DNA from: Olsenella_K sp051878835
Lineage (GTDB): Bacteria > Actinomycetota > Coriobacteriia > Coriobacteriales > Atopobiaceae
Direction of reading: 5' to 3'
Length of the DNA stretch: 46,292 nucleotides
Assembly: GCA_051878835.1 (NCBI GenBank)
Contig: JBJEKW010000055.1
Span: 1 to 46,292 of the forward strand
The translations under genes were made by a program, and so were the position numbers. Of the stretch, positions 39,593-46,292 are shown in pieces. Under the pieces are notes generated by a model. It was not told the DNA's origin and made no database searches. It saw nothing but the letters and a program-made list of their open reading frames with translations. Position 1 is the first letter of the stretch, and the number at the start of each line of letters is the position of its first letter.

Positions 39593-41323
39593 ATGTTTTG
39601 TCCATATTGCGGAAAGCAGCTCGCAGATGGCTCAAAGTTCTGCATTTGGTGCGGTAAAAAACTCGATGAGGGCAATGCTCAGCAGAACGCAGGATCCAAT
39701 GCGCCTTCACGGCCCAACGCGTCTCAGAACTCGCGCCAGTCAGTGCCTCAGGCCTCGGCTCCCGTAGCACGAGGGGTTGCCCCCAAGTCGTCGCCCATGT
39801 CTAGCCCTCAAGTTGCCCCCGCAAAGAACACCGTGCCATGGGGACGTCCATCCGCTGCTCCAAAAGCCGCAGCCTCTCAGGTCGTCGCAGCATCCTCAGC
39901 ACGGCAGGCGAACACTCCACGGCCTCCCCAGCAACAACAGCCTGCGCGCCAGGTACCGCGTCCGCAAAAGCCGGATGTGATGTCCCAGCAAGCACAGTAC
40001 GTCTACGACGAGGCACACCCTTACGCCCAAGCGCGTCAGATGGCGGGGCAGTCGCAACCCGCTACCGGTACGAATCAGTCGGCACCTATCCCCGTTGCAA
40101 AGACCCTGCCCATGCAACATCAACCGAAGTCGGAGCAACCCAAGGGCGGCAAGCCCCACAAGCATCACAGCAAGGTCCCCATCGTCATCGTTTGCGTGGT
40201 AGTCGCCGTGCTGGCAACGTTCGGCATTACGTACTTTGGCCTTCACCTTTATCAGTTGCCCTTTGGAACTCTGGAACTCCCCTGGGGAGATTCTAGTGAG
40301 AACGCCGAGGTCAGCAATATCGCCCAGAGTGGCTATGTGGCATCCGACGGGCAGACCGCCTACTACGTCTACGCACCGAATGCGCTGGCAGGAAACTCGA
40401 AGGACTCCCATCCCGGAATCTACGCCTGCAAGCTAGACGGCACCGGCAAGCACCAAATCATCGTAGCCGACGAAGACGTATGGATCAGCCGTGTCAGCGT
40501 GTCCGATGGCAACCTGGTCTTCCTGCAGAAGACCAGCTCCAACGGCAGTGACTCCTACTCCGTGCACGTGACAAAGACTGACGGTTCCGACGACACGTCC
40601 GTATTTGACGCTCCCGAGTCCACGGAAGTCGATGGGGTCTACGTGTATGGAAGCACCATATACGCTGTCGTCAGCACGTCGTCCGATATCGAGATCTGGC
40701 AGGCTTCAACGGACAGCAGTCAGCAGGCCACTCAGGCATGCACGCTCTCAGTGGACCCCTCCTTGGCAAAATCGGTTCTTGTTACCCGGGACAAGCAGGT
40801 GCTGTACATAAAATCCAACAAGCAAGGTGACCTTCCCACCTACACCATCTGCAGTCAGTCGGTGTCCGGCGATGGCTACACGGAGCTCTACTCAGACAGC
40901 TCGCACCTAGTGGGTTGGGTCAGGCCCTCCGGCAACCGCGTCTACTTCAGCGTGGTCGACAGATCTACCAACACCATCTCGGTTATCTCCACAAAGTCTG
41001 ACGGCTCAGATCAAAAGACCCTGTACACCTCCGAGGACGCCTGTCAGAACCCCAGCGGTTCACTGGTCGGCCAGAACTATCTGCTGACCTATGTGAAGGG
41101 CGGTTCCACAAAGACCGTGTGCATACCGTTGGACGGTTCTTCCACCCAGACGCTGAACGTTCCCGACCAGGCTGCCCAGTCAAAAATCGGCGAAGCCTAC
41201 ATCGTATATGACCTCGACGGGAAAGCCGCGGTCTTTGGCGCATACAACGACGGCGCAAAGAACGCCGAGAGTCTGTACGTGATGGACCTGGACGGCTCCA
41301 ATGCCACCAGCCTCGCAGACTAG
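39593..41323 (+). CDS. Zinc-ribbon membrane protein with extracellular DUF5050-like propeller
   Basis: About 576 residues. Residues 1-22 form a zinc ribbon (MFCPYCGKQL and FCIWCGKKL). A ~170-residue Pro/Gln/Ala/Ser-rich cytoplasmic linker follows, then one membrane span (VPIVIVCVVVAVLATFGITY). The ~350-residue outer part has repeating short strands such as YVASDGQTAYYVYA and IYACKLDGTGKHQIIVADED, as in DUF5050 propeller-like domains. ATG 39593 has GAGGGAG upstream. It heads the rightward EPS arm. It could sense or scaffold envelope polysaccharide; the function is not known. Confidence 0.82.
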   Translation: MFCPYCGKQLADGSKFCIWCGKKLDEGNAQQNAGSNAPSRPNASQNSRQSVPQASAPVARGVAPKSSPMSSPQVAPAKNTVPWGRPSAAPKAAASQVVAASSARQANTPRPPQQQQPARQVPRPQKPDVMSQQAQYVYDEAHPYAQARQMAGQSQPATGTNQSAPIPVAKTLPMQHQPKSEQPKGGKPHKHHSKVPIVIVCVVVAVLATFGITYFGLHLYQLPFGTLELPWGDSSENAEVSNIAQSGYVASDGQTAYYVYAPNALAGNSKDSHPGIYACKLDGTGKHQIIVADEDVWISRVSVSDGNLVFLQKTSSNGSDSYSVHVTKTDGSDDTSVFDAPESTEVDGVYVYGSTIYAVVSTSSDIEIWQASTDSSQQATQACTLSVDPSLAKSVLVTRDKQVLYIKSNKQGDLPTYTICSQSVSGDGYTELYSDSSHLVGWVRPSGNRVYFSVVDRSTNTISVISTKSDGSDQKTLYTSEDACQNPSGSLVGQNYLLTYVKGGSTKTVCIPLDGSSTQTLNVPDQAAQSKIGEAYIVYDLDGKAAVFGAYNDGAKNAESLYVMDLDGSNATSLAD

Positions 41324-42428
41324 AACATCTCATACATATCGCCGCTCTAGGACCCGGAGGATGGACATCGACATCCTCCGGGCTCTTGGCATTCTTTTCG
41401 TGGTCATGTACCACGACGCTACCGTTCCCTACGTTTGGCCCATCGGTTACTGGCTGCGCTCGCTCATGTCAACTTGCGTTCCGATTTTTTTCTTTAGCAG
41501 CGGACTAGTGTTAGCCAAGCGAGAAGACCCCCTTAGGACCTGGGTCTATAGGTTGCTTCGCACCTTCTGCGCAGCCGTAATTCTTGGCTTTGCTTCCGGT
41601 GTGTACTTCTCGGCAACCACAGGAGAGCCGTCCATCGAGTACGCTCTCGTGTCGTTCTTATCGTTTAGAACAAACGAGACCGTCTGGCTATGGTTTCTCC
41701 AGTCATTGTTTCTGGTGTACCTGTGCGCCCCCGCACTCATTGCGCTCAAGAAGAACAGACCGGACTTGTGGTTCCCCCTGGTAGCGATAGTCCTTGTTCT
41801 CTCATTTGGCGGCGACCTCGTAAAGCGGGCACTGGCGCTAGAGGGCCTATCGAGCAATAACTTTATCCAGATGGTCCGAGACTACTTCATGGGATTTAAT
41901 CCCTTGAATTGGGACCACCCTGAAGCTCTGGGGTACTTTGTCGTGGGAATGTCCCTCTCAGAGTGGGATGCAACCAAGCACAGTCCAATTCTGGACTTCG
42001 TTGGCGTCGCATTGGCACCCGTCCCCCTGATGTTCTATGGGCTCACCATGAGCCAGAGCTCTGATGCCACCTACGACATTATCTGGAACGGATACGGATG
42101 CGTCACGACGCTGCTGGCAGTTATCGCACTCTTTGCTCTTGCCAGCAGACTCGCACCTAAGGTCGGCCGTTTTATGGGTGGGCTCTTCCGTTTCGTTGGT
42201 GCCAACACGTTTTTTGCCTATGCGTTCAATTGGTTCGTCACTCAACCCGTCAGGCCATTCATGGCAACGTTCGATAGCTTATGGTCTCGGCTGCTGGGTG
42301 GAACAGCCATCTCGCTGGCAATCGTGCTGACGTTATCTGCGGTCGGGCAGCTTTTCCGCCTCCTGGGAAATTTACTGACTGGACCGACCCAAAACAAGCG
42401 GAAAACCCGTGAAGAGTCCTCCCAATAG
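41301..42428 (+). CDS. Acyltransferase family 3 membrane protein
   Basis: 375 residues with about ten membrane spans. The N-terminal RRMDIDILRALGILFVVMYHD is the acyltransferase-3 signature with the catalytic His; FSSGLVLAKRED follows. It probably O-acetylates a sugar of the exopolysaccharide. ATG 41301 overlaps the previous gene by 23 bases, implying coupled translation. The alternative ATG at 41361 directly abuts a GGAGG and would lose the first basic residues, so the longer start is chosen with some doubt. Confidence 0.85.
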   Translation: MPPASQTRTSHTYRRSRTRRMDIDILRALGILFVVMYHDATVPYVWPIGYWLRSLMSTCVPIFFFSSGLVLAKREDPLRTWVYRLLRTFCAAVILGFASGVYFSATTGEPSIEYALVSFLSFRTNETVWLWFLQSLFLVYLCAPALIALKKNRPDLWFPLVAIVLVLSFGGDLVKRALALEGLSSNNFIQMVRDYFMGFNPLNWDHPEALGYFVVGMSLSEWDATKHSPILDFVGVALAPVPLMFYGLTMSQSSDATYDIIWNGYGCVTTLLAVIALFALASRLAPKVGRFMGGLFRFVGANTFFAYAFNWFVTQPVRPFMATFDSLWSRLLGGTAISLAIVLTLSAVGQLFRLLGNLLTGPTQNKRKTREESSQ

Positions 42429-42503
42429 CACCTTCTTCAAAGCTCTTAACATTAAAAACCTGCAGGATATGCATAGGCAGCGACCAGAGACGCTTGGACT
42501 CAC

Positions 42504-44726
42504 ATGCAAAACCAACACAGCACAATAGCAACGGCATTACCTAATAGCAGCATATTCACACGTCAGGCTCACAGCCTGTTGGGCCGCCTCGCCAGCCGAA
42601 GGTCCTTCTTCCTGGCGTTAGACATCTATCTAGTAGTAACCTTCATCAGAACCACCATGTTCGAAGAGGTGCTCCCAGTAAAGCTTCTGAACATTGCTGC
42701 CTTCGTGGCACTTCTGCTTTTTGGAATCAGACTGCTACGAAACATGCACCTAATAACGCCGGCGGAATGGATGCTGCAGTTAGCGAGTATGGCGCTGCTG
42801 CTTCCTCCAGTGTTCACTAGCAGTGTCAGGACACCACTGTATCTGGCGCTGCTGGCGTTCAGCGCCCGTGGCATCAAATTAGACAAAATCCTAAAGCGCT
42901 ATGTGATTATTTCGGCAGTCTGCTGTCTGGTCACGGTAGTCGCCGCGCAGCTGGGCCTCATAGTAAACGTCATGGTCGACAGAGGCGACGGCGTCTACTT
43001 CTCATGGGGCTTCTATTACTTGACCGAGTTCTCCGCGCACCTGATCTCGCTGTGCCTGGCTGCAATCTACCTGCTAAGGGATCACCTGCGAGCCTGGCAC
43101 TCCATCGTAGTTCTGACGCTTGGTCTCGTAACGTACGAGCTCACGAACAGCAAGCTGTCGCTAGTGATGTTCGTACTCGCCGCACTGGCTGTCATCATCC
43201 TGTCACTGGAATCCACCGACAAGCTATTCAAGGCGGCTCCCGTCTCCTTCGTTTTCGTGGGTCTGGCCTTGTTAGCGCTGATATGCACCGTGGCGTACTC
43301 CCCTGACAACCCCCTCATGACCGCGCTCGACAACGTGTTCACCAAGCGTCTGTCGTTCTCATCGAAAGGATTGTGGGACTACGGCATCACCGCGTTTGGT
43401 CAGCACGTGACCATGCAGGGCTGGGGCGGCTCCCAGAAGGTTTGGGGCGACCATATCTTTTACCTGGATTGCTCGTACATCAACATACTGCTGCGATGTG
43501 GCTCCATCCCTCTGCTGGTGGCGCTTTGGCTCATGACTCGCAGCGTGCAGCGCGCCCAGTACCGCAGCGACAATGCACTCGTCGCATGCTTGGCACTCAT
43601 AGCTGTGAACTCGCTCATCAACGAGCATTTGCTCGATATCACCTACAACCCGTTCATCTGCGCCCTGTGCGCGACCCTACCCGGCGGTGCGCAGCATCTA
43701 AAAGAGAGCGCGTGGCTCGACGGACTGCCAGAGATACAGCTGTGCAAAAAGGCGCTTCGGAAAGCGCAGCGTGCAACAAACCAGCGCCATGCCGGAGACT
43801 ATGCACAGGACTCAAGGGTCACCAAACATCCCCATAACCCCGTTCTCGCGGGGCGGGGAACGGAATGCTTCTTTGACCCCTTCGTCACGAAGGTGGACCA
43901 CAAGCTTCGCATGTTCGTCAGTCGCAGGTCAGACGGCAGCATCGTGGCATACGAATCCACCGACGGAATCACATGGACCCAGCAGGGGGTCTGCCTGAAG
44001 GGGCGCCCGAAATCTTGGGACACAGCGGTGAATCGCTGCTGTGTCGTGCACCAGGGCAACACTTGGCTCATGTGGTACACGGGACAGTCCAACGACAACA
44101 GCGCCATCGGACTGGCAGAAAGCACCGATGGCATTCGGTTCCACCGCAAGTCTGACGAACCCGTGCTGTCTTCCGAACTCGATCGTGAGGGCATTTCGGC
44201 CATGAACCCCAGCGTTCTGGAAAATGCGGACGGCACATTCCAAATGTTCTACGCGGCAGGCGAGGACTTCGAGCCCGACGCCATCTGGCGTGCCGTGAGC
44301 TCGGATGGCATGCATTGGACCAAGCCTTCGACTGAGCCCGCATTGGCCGCAGACCCAGCGATCGGGTTCCAGTCATTCAAGGTAGGCGGTCCCGAGGTGC
44401 ACCGCACCGTCGACGGCGGACTTGCGCTGCTGTACATCGGATACCAGAACCTGGACGTGGCTCGCGTATGCATGGCCCTCTCCTCTGATGGAAAAGAGTG
44501 GAGAAGGGCTGACCAGCCTCTGATAACACCCGGCCCCGAAGAATGGGACTCCTGTGCGGTGTACAAGCCAACCGCAATGCAGACCCCCGAAGGCACCGCC
44601 ATCTGGTACAACGGCCGAAATGCGCACAAGGAAAGTATTGGCCTCGCGACCTGCAACGTAAATCTCTTTTTAACTTCAGACAGGGCAACGGGCAAGCACA
44701 TGGCCCCGATTGCTTCGGGCATCTAG
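42504..44726 (+). CDS. Wzy-like polysaccharide polymerase fused to a glycosidase-type five-bladed propeller
   Basis: 740 residues in one uninterrupted frame. Residues ~30-405 have ten or more membrane spans and the O-antigen-ligase/Wzy look: TNSKLSLVMFVLAALAVIIL and a loop GWGGSQKVWGDHIFYLD. The C-terminal ~295 residues, from HNPVLAGRGTE (~443), are soluble and resemble the GH43/GH32/GH130 propeller clan. They have CFFDPFVTKVDHKLRMFV plus repeated blade ends ESTDGITW, ESTDGIRF, SSDGMHW and SSDGKEW. The join (CKKALRKAQRATNQRHAGDY) is a basic linker. Polymerase and propeller are normally separate proteins. The propeller might trim or bind repeat units. Side of the membrane and catalytic residues are not established. 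Confidence 0.8.
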   Translation: MQNQHSTIATALPNSSIFTRQAHSLLGRLASRRSFFLALDIYLVVTFIRTTMFEEVLPVKLLNIAAFVALLLFGIRLLRNMHLITPAEWMLQLASMALLLPPVFTSSVRTPLYLALLAFSARGIKLDKILKRYVIISAVCCLVTVVAAQLGLIVNVMVDRGDGVYFSWGFYYLTEFSAHLISLCLAAIYLLRDHLRAWHSIVVLTLGLVTYELTNSKLSLVMFVLAALAVIILSLESTDKLFKAAPVSFVFVGLALLALICTVAYSPDNPLMTALDNVFTKRLSFSSKGLWDYGITAFGQHVTMQGWGGSQKVWGDHIFYLDCSYINILLRCGSIPLLVALWLMTRSVQRAQYRSDNALVACLALIAVNSLINEHLLDITYNPFICALCATLPGGAQHLKESAWLDGLPEIQLCKKALRKAQRATNQRHAGDYAQDSRVTKHPHNPVLAGRGTECFFDPFVTKVDHKLRMFVSRRSDGSIVAYESTDGITWTQQGVCLKGRPKSWDTAVNRCCVVHQGNTWLMWYTGQSNDNSAIGLAESTDGIRFHRKSDEPVLSSELDREGISAMNPSVLENADGTFQMFYAAGEDFEPDAIWRAVSSDGMHWTKPSTEPALAADPAIGFQSFKVGGPEVHRTVDGGLALLYIGYQNLDVARVCMALSSDGKEWRRADQPLITPGPEEWDSCAVYKPTAMQTPEGTAIWYNGRNAHKESIGLATCNVNLFLTSDRATGKHMAPIASGI

Positions 44727-44751
44727 CGGCACAAGGACAGAAGGACGCATC

Positions 44752-46194
44752 GTGAAACTCGTCGAACGCTACCGTTCCCTCAGCGTTATGGACCGGTCGA
44801 CCATATGGTTCGTGGTCTGCAACTGCATCATGTCGGGCATGACCTACATATCGATGCCCTTCTTTACTCGTTTGATGTCTTCGGAGCAGTACGGCATCGT
44901 CACGGTATACAACTCGTGGCTGCAGCTTATCACGGTATTCGCCACGCTGAACCTCTCGTCGGGCGCATTCAACAATGGCATGGTGCGCTACGAGAACTCC
45001 CGCAACGGCTTCTCTTCGGCCATGCAGGGACTCATGCTGGCCCAATGCCTGTTTGTGTTTGGGCTGACTGCCATCCTGTACGCCGTAGGCGTCAACATCC
45101 TAGGCATGTCCATGGGCTTCATCGTCTGCATGTTTGTCCAGATATACATGACGGGAATCTTTTTGCTGTACGCCGCCCGTCAACGCTACGACTATCAGTA
45201 CGTCAAGCTGACAAAGATGACCGTGGCCTACGCCCTGCTGATGACCGCCTTCTCCATCGTGGTCGTAGCTCTGGTACCGGATGACTCCATGAGGGCGTTC
45301 GCAAAGGTGGCAGCGTCAGCCGTCGGTACTAGCGTCGTCGGCATCTACGTCATCGTAAAGACCCAGCGAAAGCAGCCCTGCATCTATCAAAAGTCATTCT
45401 GGAAATACGCCTATACGTTCAGCATCCCGCTGATTCCCCACTATTTGGCATTGACCGCGCTAGCACAGATAGACCGCATCCAGATAGCCGACATCATCGA
45501 CGGCAGCACGGCGGCCATGTACGCCGTCGCCTACACCATCGGCATCGCGCTCAGCATCGTATCGAGCGCCATGAACAGCGCCACCGTGCCCTTCCAGTTT
45601 GAGAAGATCCACCATCACGACCTGGACGGCATTGCCAGCAGGCTCAATGCCATGATGTTGACGCTAGTAGGCTTTGGCCTCCTGGCGGTACTGGTGTCAC
45701 CCGAACTGCTAGAGATTGCTGCTCCGCCCGCATACTACCCTGCCGCGAAGGTCATCGCTCCGGTAGCGGCTAGTGTCGTCTTTACCTTCCTATACAACAT
45801 CCTCTCGAACTACGAGTTCTACTTCCAGGCAAACAAGTTCATTGCAGCAGCCTCCGTGTGTGCTGCACTGGCAAACTACTTGCTGAACCTCATCACCATT
45901 CCCGCTTTCGGTTTTGTGGGAGCCGCGTTCACCACGCTGGCATGCTACATGCTGTTAGCCCTTGCACACAGCATCTTTGCACGCTACATCTGCAGAAAGA
46001 ACCTTCCGCCGGAGGATGCGCACAAGCTGGCAAGCCTGCCCAAGCTATGGGGCATCGCTGTTGCCGGCAGCATCGTCATGATGCTGGCATCGTTACTGTA
46101 TCCCCTGCCACTGGTAAGGTTGCTAGTCATAGCGGCGGGCTGCGTCCTTCTGTACCGCCGCAGGAACACCATCGCGGTATTCCTAAAGAAGTAG
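44752..46194 (+). CDS. wzx: Wzx-type polysaccharide flippase
   Basis: 480 residues with twelve or so membrane spans, MOP/polysaccharide transporter family. The N-terminal CNCIMSGMTYISMPFFTRLM and EQYGIVTVYNSWLQL, and the central YTFSIPLIPHYLALTALAQIDRI are typical of Wzx. It flips lipid-linked repeat units to the outer face for the Wzy-like polymerase encoded just upstream. GTG 44752 has AAGGA seven bases upstream. The 26-base gap indicates one operon. Confidence 0.9.
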   Translation: MKLVERYRSLSVMDRSTIWFVVCNCIMSGMTYISMPFFTRLMSSEQYGIVTVYNSWLQLITVFATLNLSSGAFNNGMVRYENSRNGFSSAMQGLMLAQCLFVFGLTAILYAVGVNILGMSMGFIVCMFVQIYMTGIFLLYAARQRYDYQYVKLTKMTVAYALLMTAFSIVVVALVPDDSMRAFAKVAASAVGTSVVGIYVIVKTQRKQPCIYQKSFWKYAYTFSIPLIPHYLALTALAQIDRIQIADIIDGSTAAMYAVAYTIGIALSIVSSAMNSATVPFQFEKIHHHDLDGIASRLNAMMLTLVGFGLLAVLVSPELLEIAAPPAYYPAAKVIAPVAASVVFTFLYNILSNYEFYFQANKFIAAASVCAALANYLLNLITIPAFGFVGAAFTTLACYMLLALAHSIFARYICRKNLPPEDAHKLASLPKLWGIAVAGSIVMMLASLLYPLPLVRLLVIAAGCVLLYRRRNTIAVFLKK

Positions 46195-46263
46195 CCCCTC
46201 TTAGCTGCGAAAACGGTCCTCACGCATGCAAAAAAGTAGGCTCTTCCGCATTTCTAGTGGGTA

Positions 46264-46286
46264 GCACAGGCCAGTGAGGCCTGTGC
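46264..46286. terminator. Hairpin after wzx, at the window edge
   Basis: Perfect 9-bp stem GCACAGGCC / GGCCTGTGC with a 5-base loop. Any T-tract would lie beyond the window, so terminator function is probable but not shown. Confidence 0.5.
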
Positions 46287-46292
46287 CGAGAA

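Overview
The window reads as a chromosomal segment of a high-GC, anaerobic actinobacterium. The class Coriobacteriia (Atopobiaceae/Olsenella-like) is my best guess. Reasons: strong G/C third-position bias, a reverse rubrerythrin, the clostridial/archaeal-style split of the last two purine steps, an actinobacterial-style exopolysaccharide (EPS) locus with a DUF4012 protein, and many Ala/Ser/Thr-rich low-complexity inserts in ordinary enzymes. The taxonomy is inferred from gene content only. I see no rRNA, tRNA, insertion-sequence transposase or CRISPR array.

Layout. 1-9.7 kb: the end of an L-serine dehydratase; an orphan AbiEi/DUF559-type protein with a consensus promoter; a G3E (CobW-type) metallochaperone GTPase; pyrrolidone-carboxylate peptidase; a purine operon (PurO-type IMP cyclohydrolase plus stand-alone AICAR formyltransferase) behind a ZTP riboswitch and terminator; a GNAT acetyltransferase; and a YdjM-like membrane protein. 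9.8-19.5 kb: a nitroreductase; a FecCD-type ABC importer operon with an embedded MoeA-like gene (probably molybdate or tungstate), whose permease is frameshifted at a C6 run; pirin; an Nramp metal transporter; and a CmpB-like membrane protein. 20.7-30.2 kb: an FxLYD lipoprotein, a long mannose-6-phosphate isomerase-like protein, RsmJ, a nitrilase/esterase/NlpC-like gene set, reverse rubrerythrin, a Cof-type HAD phosphatase and an SRAP (YedK) protein. 31.1-34.8 kb: AzlCD exporter, AlkD-type glycosylase, a histidine phosphatase and an ArsC/Spx-like protein. 35.0-46.2 kb: a divergent exopolysaccharide locus. Leftward it has CpsC-CpsD-CpsB and DUF4012. Rightward it has a zinc-ribbon membrane protein, an acyltransferase, a Wzy-like polymerase fused to a five-bladed glycosidase-type propeller, and a Wzx flippase.

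The most unusual structure lies in the gene-free stretches. A family of nine dyad elements, each 94-96 bp, has the plan GTT-N11-25 bp arm-17 bp loop-25 bp arm-N11-AAC. The arms start 42 bp apart. Clustered elements repeat at about 168 or 210 bp, which is 4x42 and 5x42, or 16 and 20 helical turns. Arm sequences covary between copies. No enzyme in the window explains them. A second recurring signal is the 12-mer GGCAAGAAGGGC, six exact copies, one inverted pair of which forms a terminator. A third trait is a general tendency to short tandem repeats, in frame inside genes and of any length between them.
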